From Brevundimonas fluminis (GTDB lineage Bacteria > Pseudomonadota > Alphaproteobacteria > Caulobacterales > Caulobacteraceae), in contig NZ_RQWJ01000004.1 of NCBI RefSeq assembly GCF_003934285.1, positions 124,001 to 188,000 of the forward strand: a DNA stretch of 64,000 nucleotides. Direction: 5' to 3'. The first letter of the stretch is position 1. Every line of letters begins with the position of its first letter. Positions 31,168-44,656 of this stretch are shown here, in pieces. A model generated the notes under the pieces. It was given only the letters and a program-made list of their open reading frames with translations, was not told where the DNA came from and did not search any database. A program made the position numbers and the translations under genes.

Positions 31168-31812
31168 TCAGGGCCGGCCGGTGAAGACGCGGAACCCCGC
31201 CACGTCCGCGATCCGCAGCATTTCGCGGTCGCCCGAGGTGTCGCCGTAGGCCGCGGCCAGACGCAGGTCGGGGCCGAAGACGGCGTTGAGACGACGCACC
31301 TTCTCCTCGCCGCGGCAGTTGGGCGTGGCGAAGGCGCCGGCGACCCGGTCCCGGCCGTCGAAGGCCAGCCGGGTGCCCAGCAGCATCTCCGCGCCGAGGC
31401 GTCGGGCGAAGGGGGCGACGGTCAGGTCGGGGCTGGCCGTGACGATGACCCGCCGGGCCCCGCGCTCACCCCAGTCGTTCCATGTCCGGACGGCGTCGGG
31501 GCGCATGAAGCGATCCCAGACCTCGGCGGCGAAGTCCTCGGCGTCGCGCTCCAGATCCTGTTTCGGGACGCCGAGCAGAAAGCGCCGCACGGAGGCGGCC
31601 TTCAGCGCGCCGCGGTCCCGATCGCGAACATAGGCGGCCAGATCCGGCGTCATCCGGGCCAGACCGGCGGCCCAGCCGCGCCGGCCCGCCCGCCAACGCA
31701 GGAAGGCGGTGAAGCTGTCACGGACCGTCAGGGTGCCGTCGAAGTCGAAGGCCACGACGGGGCGCCCCTCGACCGACTGGCGCGTTCCTTGCTCCGTCCC
31801 CATGTCAGACAT
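31168..31812 (-). CDS. HAD-IB family phosphatase
   Basis: A 214-residue HAD hydrolase of subfamily IB (phosphoserine-phosphatase-like). Motif I FDFDGTLTVRDSF has both catalytic aspartates, motif II is VIVTASPDLTV, motif III has Lys in CRGEEKVRRL, and motif IV is AAYGDTSGDREML. Members include phosphatidylglycerophosphatase C and phosphoserine phosphatase homologues; an N-terminal substrate cap (LRWRAGRRGWAAGLARM) resembles the former, so a lipid-related substrate is possible but not shown. In-frame ATGs at 31812 and 31803 are alternative starts. It is convergent with the paralogue gene (6 bp) and divergent from clpX. Confidence 0.85.
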   Translation of the reverse strand: MSDMGTEQGTRQSVEGRPVVAFDFDGTLTVRDSFTAFLRWRAGRRGWAAGLARMTPDLAAYVRDRDRGALKAASVRRFLLGVPKQDLERDAEDFAAEVWDRFMRPDAVRTWNDWGERGARRVIVTASPDLTVAPFARRLGAEMLLGTRLAFDGRDRVAGAFATPNCRGEEKVRRLNAVFGPDLRLAAAYGDTSGDREMLRIADVAGFRVFTGRP

Positions 31813-32003
31813 TCGCCACCGTGATCCCGCATGCCATCCTGATCGCCCTTCCTTCCGAGTCGGCCCCTTCGCGGGGGTTGTGACCCGGTTCGGGATGGGT
31901 GATTGTCATTTTTTGAAGACCTTCGCGCCCATCGTTCGGGAATCAAACGCGCAGGAGACGCGTTGAGTCCCAAGCGGGACGGACGCGAGAGTGAGAAGGG
32001 TCG

Positions 32004-33272
<1,269 letters not shown>

Positions 33273-33283
33273 CGCCCGCGGAC

Positions 33284-33312
33284 TTGTGAGACGGACGACG
33301 GCGGCGCTAGAA
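33284..33312 (+). promoter_or_regulatory. candidate tpiA promoter giving a leaderless mRNA
   Basis: TTGTGA (33284-33289), 17 bp, CTAGAA (33307-33312). Transcription would be expected 6-8 nt after the -10, at about 33319-33321, and the tpiA ATG is at 33321. No ribosome-binding site precedes that ATG, so a leaderless transcript is predicted. Confidence 0.5.
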
Positions 33313-33320
33313 GCGTCGCC

Positions 33321-34070
33321 ATGAAACAATCCGTGAAGCTGATCGCCGGGAACTGGAAGATGAACGGGCTGTCCGCCTCTCTGGCGGAGGCCAAGGCCCT
33401 GCGAGAGGCGTTGGACGGCGAACCGTCGGCGCACCGGGTCGCCCTTTGTCCGCCCGCGACCCTGATCGCGCAGATGGCCTGGGCGCTGAGAGGCGGGGCG
33501 GTTGAGATCGGCGGGCAGGACTGTCATGCGAAGGCTTCGGGGGCGTTCACGGGCTCGGTGTCTGCGCCCATGCTCAAGGACGCCGGCGCGGGCCTGGTGA
33601 TCGTCGGCCATTCCGAGCGGCGCCAGGGATTCGGAGAGACCGACGCCGACGTCGCGGCCAAGACCGAGGCGGCGATCGCCGCGGGGCTGGAGCCGATCGT
33701 CTGCGTCGGGGAGACGCTGGATCAGCGCGAGGCCGGCAAGGCGGTCGAGGTGGTGCGGGCGCAGGTGCTGGGCTCGCTGCCGGATTCTGCGGGAACGGCG
33801 GCCTTCGCCGTCGCCTACGAGCCCGTCTGGGCCATAGGCACGGGCCTGACGCCGACCCTTGAACAGATCGAGGAGGTGCACCGCGCGGTGCGCGCCGCCA
33901 TGGTCGAGAGGCTGGGGCAGGGCGGCGAGACCGCTCCCATCCTGTACGGCGGCTCGGTCAAGCCGGACAATGCCCGGGACATCCTGGCCGTGCCGGAAGT
34001 GGGCGGGGCGCTGGTCGGCGGGGCGTCGCTGAAGGCTGCGGATTTCCTGGGGATCGTCCGCGCGGCGTGA
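33321..34070 (+). CDS. tpiA: triosephosphate isomerase
   Basis: Interconverts dihydroxyacetone phosphate and glyceraldehyde-3-phosphate. The 249-residue TIM barrel has the active-site Lys in AGNWKMNG, the electrophilic His in VIVGHSERR, the catalytic Glu and loop 6 in YEPVWAIGTGLTPT, and the phosphate-binding GGSVKPDN and GALVGGASL. It is the first gene of a tpiA-secG-pyrG run, the arrangement seen in many alphaproteobacteria. The predicted mRNA is leaderless. Confidence 0.97.
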   Translation: MKQSVKLIAGNWKMNGLSASLAEAKALREALDGEPSAHRVALCPPATLIAQMAWALRGGAVEIGGQDCHAKASGAFTGSVSAPMLKDAGAGLVIVGHSERRQGFGETDADVAAKTEAAIAAGLEPIVCVGETLDQREAGKAVEVVRAQVLGSLPDSAGTAAFAVAYEPVWAIGTGLTPTLEQIEEVHRAVRAAMVERLGQGGETAPILYGGSVKPDNARDILAVPEVGGALVGGASLKAADFLGIVRAA

Positions 34071-34075
34071 TCCGT

Positions 34076-34103
34076 TTGCCGCAGGTCGACAAGGGTGCTA
34101 ACA
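34076..34103 (+). promoter_or_regulatory. candidate secG promoter
   Basis: TTGCCG (34076-34081), 16 bp, CTAACA (34098-34103) just after the tpiA stop. The expected transcript start near 34110 gives a leader of about 40 nt before secG. Confidence 0.45.
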
Positions 34104-34149
34104 GCCCCCGCTTGATCGGCGCACCCCTGCGCCACATCTGAATGCGGCC

Positions 34150-36325
<2,176 letters not shown>

Positions 36326-36389
36326 GGCGGAACGGAACGGCGGGACGGCTTGGCCGTTTCAGCTCGACCATTCACCCGAGGAGGCCCAG

Positions 36390-36644
36390 ATGGCCCGTTC
36401 GATCCTGACCCTGGCCGCCGTCGGCGGCGCCGCCCTGATGGCCGCCGCGTGCCAGCCCGCCGCCGAGGAACCGGCCGAAACCACGACCGTGGTCGAGACG
36501 CCCGCGCCGGTCGTCGTCGAGAAGCAGGCGCCGCCGGTGGTCGTCGAAACCCCGGCGCCTCCGGTGGTCGTCGAGCGCGAGGGCGACAGCACCACGGTGC
36601 GCGCCGGCCGCGACGGCATCGAGGTCGAGACGACCAACCGCTGA
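36390..36644 (+). CDS. small repeat-containing lipoprotein
   Basis: An 84-residue lipoprotein. The signal ends in ALMAAAC (lipid attachment at the Cys), followed by an acidic linker. Then come three imperfect copies of a 9-residue unit (PAPVVVEKQ, APPVVVETP, APPVVVERE), giving an extended Pro/Val/Glu rod. A short soluble end (STTVRAGRDGIEVETTNR) completes it. An AGGAGG ribosome site lies just upstream. Probably attached to the inner face of the outer membrane. Function unknown. It is followed by a strong terminator. Confidence 0.8.
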   Translation: MARSILTLAAVGGAALMAAACQPAAEEPAETTTVVETPAPVVVEKQAPPVVVETPAPPVVVEREGDSTTVRAGRDGIEVETTNR

Positions 36645-36663
36645 TCGCCCCGGCAAAATGAAG

Positions 36664-36700
36664 AAGGCCCCGGGCGGTTCCCCGCCCGGGGCCTTCCTTT
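36664..36700. terminator. strong bidirectional terminator between the lipoprotein gene and glnA
   Basis: A 14-bp perfect stem (AAGGCCCCGGGCGG at 36664-36677 with CCGCCCGGGGCCTT at 36682-36695) and loop TTCC, followed by CCTTT on the plus strand. On the minus strand it is followed by CTTCATTTTGCC. It should stop transcription from both convergent genes. Confidence 0.9.
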
Positions 36701-36718
36701 CATGGACCCAGCCGCCGA

Positions 36719-38125
36719 TCAGCAGCTGTAGTACATGTCGAACTCGACGGGGTGGGGATGCAGCTGGAGGCGCATCACCTCCTCCATCTTCAGCTCGATG
36801 TAGCTGTCGATGAAGTCGTCGTCCATGACGCCGCCCTTCTTGAGGAAGGCGCGGTCCTTGTCGAGATTCTCGAGCGCCTCGCGCAGCGAGCCGCAGACCT
36901 CGGGGATGTTGCCGCGTTCTTCGGGCGGCAGGTCGTAGAGGTTCTTGTCGGCGGCGGCGCCCGGATCGATCCGGTTCTCGATGCCGTCGAGCCCCGCCAT
37001 CAGCAGGGCGACGAAAGTCAGATAGGGGTTGCCCATCGGGTCCGGGAAACGCGCCTCGATGCGCTTGGCCTTCGGCGAGTTGACCCAGGGGATGCGGATC
37101 GAGGCCGATCGGTTGCGGGCCGAATAGGCCAGCTTCACGGGGGCTTCATAGCCGGGCACCAGCCGCTTGTAGGAGTTGGTGGTGGAGTTGGCGAAGGCGT
37201 TGATGGCCTTGGCGTGCTTGATGATGCCGCCGATGTACCACAGGCACATGTCCGACAGGCCGGCGTATTTGTCGCCGGCGAACAGCGGCTTGCCGTCGCG
37301 CCAGATCGACTGGTGCACGTGCATGCCCGAGCCGTTGTCGCCGAAGGTCGGCTTGGCCATGAAGGTGGCCGACTTGCCGTAGGCGGCGGCGACGTTGTGG
37401 ATGACGTATTTGTAGAGCTGCAGGCGGTCGGCCATGGTCAGCAGGTCGCTGAACTTCAGGCCGAGCTCGTGCTGGGCCGGCGCGACCTCGTGGTGGTGCT
37501 TCTCGGGCTGCATGCCCAGATCGCGCATGACGGACAGCATCTCGCCGCGCAGGTCCTGGGCGCTGTCGGTCGGATTGACCGGGAAGTAGCCGCCCTTGTG
37601 CGTCGGCCGATGGCCCATGTTGCCTTCGGAGTATTCGGCGCCCGTGTTGGCCGGCAGCTCGATGGAGTCGTAGGCGTAGCCGGTCTCGTGCGGGGCGGTG
37701 GACCAGCGCACGTCGTCGAAGATGAAGAACTCGGCTTCCGGCCCGAAGAAGACCGTGTCGCCGACGCCCGAGGACTGGACGTACGCCAGCGCCTTCTTGG
37801 CCATCGAGCGGCTGTCGCGGTTATAGGGCTCGCCGGTGTCGGGGTTCAGCACGTCGCAGAACAGGAACAGCGTCGTCTGTTGGTAGAAGGGGTCGATCCA
37901 GAAGCCGTTCAGGTCCGGCTTCAGCAGCATGTCGGACTCGTTGATGGCCTTCCAGCCCGCGATCGACGACCCGTCGAACATCGTGCCGTCCTCGAGGAAT
38001 TCCTCGTCGACCAGATCGACGTCGAACGTGACGTGCTGCATCCGGCCCTTGGTGTCGGTGAAGCGGAGGTCGACGTACTGGACGTCCTTGTCCTTGATCT
38101 CCGCGAGGATCTTCTTCGCGCTCAT
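36719..38125 (-). CDS. glnA: glutamine synthetase type I
   Basis: Dodecameric GSI-beta enzyme of 468 aa that condenses glutamate and ammonia with ATP. Motifs: [16 protein letters not shown], the ATP/metal segments [13 protein letters not shown] and [35 protein letters not shown], and the adenylylation site Tyr397 in NLYDLPPEE, so control by GlnE is expected. It is the second gene of a glnB-glnA operon (72 bp gap), the usual alphaproteobacterial arrangement. Confidence 0.98.
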   Translation of the reverse strand: MSAKKILAEIKDKDVQYVDLRFTDTKGRMQHVTFDVDLVDEEFLEDGTMFDGSSIAGWKAINESDMLLKPDLNGFWIDPFYQQTTLFLFCDVLNPDTGEPYNRDSRSMAKKALAYVQSSGVGDTVFFGPEAEFFIFDDVRWSTAPHETGYAYDSIELPANTGAEYSEGNMGHRPTHKGGYFPVNPTDSAQDLRGEMLSVMRDLGMQPEKHHHEVAPAQHELGLKFSDLLTMADRLQLYKYVIHNVAAAYGKSATFMAKPTFGDNGSGMHVHQSIWRDGKPLFAGDKYAGLSDMCLWYIGGIIKHAKAINAFANSTTNSYKRLVPGYEAPVKLAYSARNRSASIRIPWVNSPKAKRIEARFPDPMGNPYLTFVALLMAGLDGIENRIDPGAAADKNLYDLPPEERGNIPEVCGSLREALENLDKDRAFLKKGGVMDDDFIDSYIELKMEEVMRLQLHPHPVEFDMYYSC

Positions 38126-38197
38126 TCTCTCGATGTCCGTTTCTTGGGGGAGGAGGAAAGGAAACGGCCGCCCGGGGGCGGCCGCGACGGGAGGTGA

Positions 38198-39512
<1,315 letters not shown>

Positions 39513-40144
39513 CGCGTTGAAGGCGGGCCTCCGCGCCGCGGTCGCCGCCATTGGTGTCGGGGTGGAAGCGCTTCAGCAGCAGATGATACTGGGCCTTCAC
39601 GGCCTTCTTGTCGGCGCCGGGCTCCAGATCGAGGTCGGCTAGGGCGGTGCGTTCCAGCTTTCCGATGCGTCGGTCCTCGGCCGCCGGGCCGGTCTGCGGG
39701 TTCACCTTGCGGCCGAACAGGCCGAAGGCGTCGCGCCAGGAGCCGCCGCCGTCGCCGTTCGACGTGCCGAATTTGGCGGCGAAGGCGGCGGCCTCGCGGC
39801 TCTTGGGGCCGGCCTTCATCTCCCAGGTCGGGCGGCCGCCCGTCATGGCCTCGTTCTCCTGCGCCGCGCGGATCTCGCCCTCGCTCATGCCGGCGTAGAA
39901 GTTCCAGCCCTTGTTGTATTCGGCGGCGTGCCCCTGACAGAAGTCATAGAAGTCGTTCAGCCGCTCGCGCGACTTCGGCGCGCGGGCCGTGGCGGCGCGG
40001 CGGCAGTCGGGCCACTGGCACGGCTTTTCACCCGGCTTCAGGTGCAGGACGTCGGCGGCCGCGGCCTCTTCCTCGGGCTTTGGCGGCTTCACCCGGATGT
40101 CGGTGAAGCGGGGCCTGTATTGAAACGCGGCGGGCATGGACCGA

Positions 40145-40172
40145 AGTGTAGGGTCGAATTGGTCCGCATCAA
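40145..40172 (-). promoter_or_regulatory. candidate promoter of the J-domain gene (leaderless)
   Basis: On the minus strand TTGATG (40172-40167), 16 bp, TACACT (40150-40145). The expected transcript start, around 40138, coincides with the ATG at 40137-40135, so this transcript may also lack a leader. Confidence 0.4.
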
Positions 40173-40181
40173 GGAAGCGCC

Positions 40182-40487
40182 ATGCCGGAAGGCCCCATCG
40201 CCACGGAAATTCGTCGGAAGCTGACGGCGGCCCTGACGCCCGAGCGGCTGGAGATCGAGGACGACAGCTGGCGCCACGCCGGCCACCACCATGAGGGCGG
40301 CATGGACGCGCAGCCGGGCGGCGAGAGCCATTTCAACCTGCTGGTGGTGGCGTCGGCCTTCGAGGGGCAGGGCCGTCTGGCGCGGCAGAGGGCGGTCAAC
40401 GCGCTTTTGGCGAGCGAGATGGCGGGCCCCGTGCATGCCCTGTCGATCCGGGCCCTGACTCCGGCGGAAGCCGGGGATCTGCCGTAG
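40182..40487 (+). CDS. BolA family protein
   Basis: A 101-residue BolA-like protein. The family features are an N-terminal helix (IATEIRRKLTAALTPERLEIEDDSWRHAGH), a central HFNLLVVASAFEGQGRLARQRAVNALLASEMAGPVHALSIRALTP with the FxG and RQR/N helix. BolA proteins bind [2Fe-2S] clusters with monothiol glutaredoxins and influence iron handling and envelope stress. The His-rich loop HHHEGGMDA is a plausible ligand region. AAGGAAGCGCC precedes the ATG. It is divergent from the J-domain gene. Confidence 0.9.
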   Translation: MPEGPIATEIRRKLTAALTPERLEIEDDSWRHAGHHHEGGMDAQPGGESHFNLLVVASAFEGQGRLARQRAVNALLASEMAGPVHALSIRALTPAEAGDLP

Positions 40488-40533
40488 CGGCGTTCACCTC
40501 GTCTTAGAACCTTCAACAATAGCCTCCGCCGCG

Positions 40534-42369
40534 GTGAGGGTAAGGCAGGGGGCCGGCGTTTTGGTCGAATCGGACGCACACGGCGAAACGCAGGCTCCGG
40601 GCGAGGCCGCCGCGGCGCTTCGGGCGATCCTGCAGACCCAGTACCTGCGCTATCTGATCATCGGGGCCTGGGCTCTGGGCCTGTTCTCGATCCTGGATCC
40701 CCTGCTGGCCGGCGCATGGTTCGCGGCCACCATCGGCGCGGGCGCGGTGCGCGGCGAGTTCGAACGCCGCATCAGCCAGCGCGTCGGCACGGGCTGGGGC
40801 ATGATCTTCCCGGCCGTGGCCACGGCGACGACCGCGGTCTGGGCGGTGGCGCCGCTGCTGGCGTGGTTCTCCGGCGCGATGTTCGGCCAGTCCATGGCGA
40901 TGATGCTGCTGGTGTCCGGCTATGTGCTGGTCTTCTCCCAGCTGCGCGCGTCGCCGCGGCAGGCGATGGTGATTTCGTCCCCGTATGGACTGGTGGCCCT
41001 GATCATCGCGGGGAGCCTGTGGGGCACCGAGGGCTTCATCCCGTTCCTTGCCTCGATCCCGTTCGCAGCCGCGGGCCTGTTCGTCCTGGTCACCATGACC
41101 ATGCTGCGCGAGGAGCGCATCCGCGCCTTCCAGGCCCATCAGGCGCACCTGATCGAGGAGCTTGAGGCCGCGCGCGACAAGGCCAACGCGGCCAATGACG
41201 CCAAGTCGAACTTCCTGGGCGTGATCTCGCACGAGCTGCGGACGCCGATGAACGGCGTGCTGGGCGCGGCCCAGTTGCTGAGCGCGACGCGGCTGGAGCC
41301 GACGCAGCGTGAGTATCTGTCGATCATCCGGACGTCGGGCGACAATCTGCTGAGCCTGCTGAACGACATTCTGGACATGACCAAGATCGAGGCCGGCAAG
41401 ATGACGTTCGACGTCGTCGACGTCTCGGTCGAGGATCTGCACCGTCGGGTGGTGGGCCCGTTCCAGGCCCAGGCCGAAGCCAAGGGGCTGGACTTCGAGG
41501 CGCGCTTCGAAGGCGAGACCCCGGCAGTCGTGCGCGGCGATCCGCTGCGCGTCTGTCAGGTGATCCACAACCTGCTGTCCAACGCCGTGAAATTCACCGA
41601 CGTGGGCAAGGTCAGCTACGTGGTGCGGTCCACCCGCGTCTCCGACGCCCGGGTGAAGTTCGACTTCGAGGTCCGCGACAGCGGCGCCGGCATCGCCGAG
41701 GCCGACGTGCAGCGGCTGTTCCAGCCCTTCACCCAGGTGGACGCCTCCTCGACCCGCCGGTTCGGCGGAACGGGGCTGGGTCTGACGATTTCCCGCCGCC
41801 TCGCCAACATCATGGACGGCGACATCGCCCTGAAGTCGAAACTGGGCGAGGGATCGACCTTCACCTTCACCGTCGAGGCCGACGTGGTGGAATGGGAAGC
41901 TGCGGCCCCGGCCCAGACGGTCGAGGCGGACGAGGAGGCCGGCGGCAGCCTGAACGTGCTGGTGGTCGAGGACCATCCGGTGAACCGCATGATCCTGGAA
42001 GCCTGGATGAGCTCGGCCGGACATGCCTCGGCCAGCGCCGAGAACGGCCAGATCGCGGTCGACATGACGCAGGATCAGGCCTTCGACCTGATCATCATGG
42101 ACGTGAACATGCCCGTGATGGACGGGCTGAGCGCGACCCGCGCGATCCGCGCCGGCGGAGGGGCCAACGCCGAGACGCCGATCGTGGTGCTGTCGGCCTC
42201 GGCGCGCATCGAAGACCACGAGGCGGGCATCGAGGCGGGAGCCGACGCCTACCTGAACAAGCCGATCGACTTCGCCGCCCTGGCGCGGGTCATGGGCGCC
42301 GTGGGACAGGGGCGCCCGGGCGTGCGCGCCATGGACGAGTTGGTGCGACCGACCATGGCAGCCGCCTGA
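40534..42369 (+). CDS. hybrid sensor histidine kinase with C-terminal receiver
   Basis: A 611-residue membrane kinase. Roughly residues 30-195 contain about six hydrophobic segments (LIIGAWALGLFSILDPLLAG; IFPAVATATTAVWAVAPLLAWF; further to FAAAGLFVLVTMTML) and no large periplasmic domain. A short coiled coil leads to HisKA with phosphoacceptor His233 (GVISHELRTPMNG), an ATPase domain (N box HNLLSNAVKFT, RDSGAGIAEADV, GTGLGLTISRRL) and a receiver with phospho-Asp523 (LIIMDVNMPVMDG). GTG 40534 gives the longest product; the first 10-15 residues are uncertain. The signal and output are unknown. The preceding gene is bolA. Confidence 0.9.
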   Translation: MRVRQGAGVLVESDAHGETQAPGEAAAALRAILQTQYLRYLIIGAWALGLFSILDPLLAGAWFAATIGAGAVRGEFERRISQRVGTGWGMIFPAVATATTAVWAVAPLLAWFSGAMFGQSMAMMLLVSGYVLVFSQLRASPRQAMVISSPYGLVALIIAGSLWGTEGFIPFLASIPFAAAGLFVLVTMTMLREERIRAFQAHQAHLIEELEAARDKANAANDAKSNFLGVISHELRTPMNGVLGAAQLLSATRLEPTQREYLSIIRTSGDNLLSLLNDILDMTKIEAGKMTFDVVDVSVEDLHRRVVGPFQAQAEAKGLDFEARFEGETPAVVRGDPLRVCQVIHNLLSNAVKFTDVGKVSYVVRSTRVSDARVKFDFEVRDSGAGIAEADVQRLFQPFTQVDASSTRRFGGTGLGLTISRRLANIMDGDIALKSKLGEGSTFTFTVEADVVEWEAAAPAQTVEADEEAGGSLNVLVVEDHPVNRMILEAWMSSAGHASASAENGQIAVDMTQDQAFDLIIMDVNMPVMDGLSATRAIRAGGGANAETPIVVLSASARIEDHEAGIEAGADAYLNKPIDFAALARVMGAVGQGRPGVRAMDELVRPTMAAA

Positions 42370-42410
42370 CGGGGGTCGCGCCGCAGCGACCTCGTCCCTA
42401 GATCGAGGGC

Positions 42411-44063
42411 ATGCGGGCCTTCGCCGAGCTTCTGGACCGACTTTCGCTGACGGCGTCGCGCAATGCGAAGCTGACGTTGCTCCGCGACTATCTGCGGGCC
42501 ACGCCGGATCCGGATCGCGGCTGGGCGCTGGCGGCCATCACTGGGGATCTGAGCTTCGACGCGGCCAAGCCGGCGATGATCCGCGCCGCAGTGGAGCGGC
42601 GCGTGGATGCGCTGCTGTTCCGCTGGTCCTACGACTACGTCGGTGATCTGGCCGAGACGGTGGCGCTGATCTGGCCGGCCGATCCGACGCGGCGGGCGAA
42701 TCGCGAGCCGCAGCTTTCCGAGGTCGTCGAGACCCTGAAGACGGCGGGCCGCGCGGAGGTTCCGGCCCTGATCGAGCGGTGGATGGACGATCTGGCGCCC
42801 AAGGGCCGCTGGGCGCTGCTGAAGCTCATGACCGGCGCCCTGCGCGTCGGGATGTCGGCGCGCCTGGCCAAGACGGCGGCGGCGCGCTCGGCGCCCGACG
42901 ACGACCCGCGCGGCATCGACGCCTCGGACGTCGAGGAGTTGTGGCAAGGCCTCGAGGCGCCCTACGGCGACCTGTTCGCCTGGCTGGAGGGCCGGTCCGA
43001 GCGGCCGGCGGCGGACGCGCCGGGCCGGTTCCGCCCCGTGATGCTCTCGGTCGCCCTGGACGAGGCCGTCGACCTGCCGCGCGTCACGCCCGAGGACTGG
43101 GTCGCGGAGTGGAAGTGGGACGGCATCCGCGTGCAGGCGGTGCGCGAGGCCGGGGTGGCGCGCCTGTGGTCCCGCACCGGCGACGAGATCTCGCGGGCGT
43201 TTCCGGATTTGATGGCGGCGCTGGAGTTCGACGGCGCCGTCGACGGTGAACTGGTCGTGCTGCGAGATGGTCTGGTGGCGCCGTTCGGGGATCTGCAGCA
43301 GCGGCTTAACCGGAAAACGGTCGATCCGAAGCTGGTCGCCAGCCATCCGGCGGCGTTGATCGCCTATGATCTGCTGGCCGAGGCTGGCGAGGATCTGCGG
43401 CCCCTGCCGCTGGTCGAGCGACGGGCGAGGTTGGCGCGGCTGGTGGATCGCGTCGGGTCAGACCGGATGATCCTGTCGCCGGACGTGGTCTTCGCCGACG
43501 TGGCGCACCTGACGGCGCTGAGGGCCGACCCGCCGGTGGGCGCCTCGGCCGAGGGCCTGATGTTGAAACGCCGGGACAGCGCCTACGTCGCCGGTCGGCC
43601 AAAGGGGCCGTGGTTCAAGTGGAAGCGCGATCCGCACGTGATCGACGCAGTGCTGATGTATGCCCAGCGGGGCTCTGGCAAGCGGTCCAGCTTCTACTCC
43701 GACTACACCTTCGGGGTCTGGACCGAGGAAGGAACGCTGGCGCCCGTCGGCAAGGCCTACTTCGGCTTCACCGACGAGGAACTGAAGCAGCTCGACAAGT
43801 TCGTGCGCGACAACACGGTGGAGCGGTTCGGGCCGGTGCGGTCGGTGAAGGCGAGCCGCGAGCACGGCCTGGTGCTGGAGATCGCCTTCGAGGGTCTGCA
43901 GCGGTCGAGCCGACACCGGTCGGGCGTCGCCATGCGCTTTCCGAGGGTCAGCCGCATCCGTTGGGACAAGCCGCCTGCGGAGGCGGACACCCTGGGCGAC
44001 GTTCTGGCCCTACTGACGGCGCTGGAGCGCGAAGGCGGAAGATTGGCGGCAGCTGCGCCGTGA
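42411..44063 (+). CDS. ATP-dependent DNA ligase
   Basis: A 550-residue ligase of the LigB/C type found in many proteobacteria beside NAD-dependent LigA. The N-terminal DNA-binding helical domain (about 1-205) is followed by the adenylation domain with catalytic Lys235 in EWKWDGIR. RLWSRTGDEISRAFPD, VDGELVV, and GLMLKRRDSAYVAGRPKGPWFKWKRDPHVIDAVLMY (motifs IV-V) follow, then an OB-fold domain. In other genomes it travels with a DEXH helicase and an MBL exonuclease in a DNA-damage locus; neither is in this window. It starts 41 bp after the kinase gene. Confidence 0.92.
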   Translation: MRAFAELLDRLSLTASRNAKLTLLRDYLRATPDPDRGWALAAITGDLSFDAAKPAMIRAAVERRVDALLFRWSYDYVGDLAETVALIWPADPTRRANREPQLSEVVETLKTAGRAEVPALIERWMDDLAPKGRWALLKLMTGALRVGMSARLAKTAAARSAPDDDPRGIDASDVEELWQGLEAPYGDLFAWLEGRSERPAADAPGRFRPVMLSVALDEAVDLPRVTPEDWVAEWKWDGIRVQAVREAGVARLWSRTGDEISRAFPDLMAALEFDGAVDGELVVLRDGLVAPFGDLQQRLNRKTVDPKLVASHPAALIAYDLLAEAGEDLRPLPLVERRARLARLVDRVGSDRMILSPDVVFADVAHLTALRADPPVGASAEGLMLKRRDSAYVAGRPKGPWFKWKRDPHVIDAVLMYAQRGSGKRSSFYSDYTFGVWTEEGTLAPVGKAYFGFTDEELKQLDKFVRDNTVERFGPVRSVKASREHGLVLEIAFEGLQRSSRHRSGVAMRFPRVSRIRWDKPPAEADTLGDVLALLTALEREGGRLAAAAP

Positions 44064-44094
44064 ACCCGAATCGTCCGTCGGCATTACGTCGGAC

Positions 44095-44613
44095 ATGGAA
44101 CTTTCGATCTCACATCGACGGTTGGCGGTCGCGGCGGGCGTGGGCGTGATCGCCCTGGGCCTGGCCGCGGGAGCGGCGGTGCTGACGCCGTCCGGGTCGG
44201 CGGAAGCGAAGGGCGAGGCGCTGAAGATCGCGCTGTTCACGCCGCCTGCTCCGAAGATCGATCCGGGCGAAACCATGGAGGTCGGCGAGCTGACCGACGG
44301 GTACGTTCACCGCCCTGCGCCGCGTCCCGAACCGATCGAGTGGGTCGAGTTCGACGAGGGTTGGTGGGACGTGGACGATCAGGAGCCGCCGCAGCAGGTC
44401 GCGCATGCGCCGACGGTGGAACCCATCCCGGTGCGACCTGCGCCGCCCGAGCGGTCGGGCGGCGACGCCATGGGCTTCGGCTTCGACTCCCGCGAGCAGG
44501 CCGAGAGGCGCGTGATGCGCTCGGCGCCGCCGGAACGGCGACCGATGCCGCAAGGGGCCGAGGCTCCGCCGCGCGTGATGGTTTCGGGCGAGCGTCAGGC
44601 CGTCTTCTACTGA
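44095..44613 (+). CDS. proline-rich envelope protein, unknown function
   Basis: A 172-residue protein. The N-terminus RRLAVAAGVGVIALGLAAGAAVLTPSGSAEA is an uncleaved membrane helix or signal peptide. The remainder is extended and Pro/Glu-rich (RPAPRPEPIEWVEFDEGWWDVDDQEPPQQ; PVRPAPPERSGGD) with an Arg-rich end. This suggests a periplasmic linker or low-complexity protein. No family is recognised. It lies between ligase and mscS genes. Confidence 0.65.
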   Translation: MELSISHRRLAVAAGVGVIALGLAAGAAVLTPSGSAEAKGEALKIALFTPPAPKIDPGETMEVGELTDGYVHRPAPRPEPIEWVEFDEGWWDVDDQEPPQQVAHAPTVEPIPVRPAPPERSGGDAMGFGFDSREQAERRVMRSAPPERRPMPQGAEAPPRVMVSGERQAVFY

Positions 44614-44656
44614 TCCCGGGGTTCCATTGCCGGCCCGAGGCGCTAGACCCTAGGCC

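Noticed and set aside
31913-31932. Heat-shock-like TTGAAG...CCCAT upstream of clpX
   Set aside because: The spacer is only 9 bp, too short for a sigma-32 promoter.
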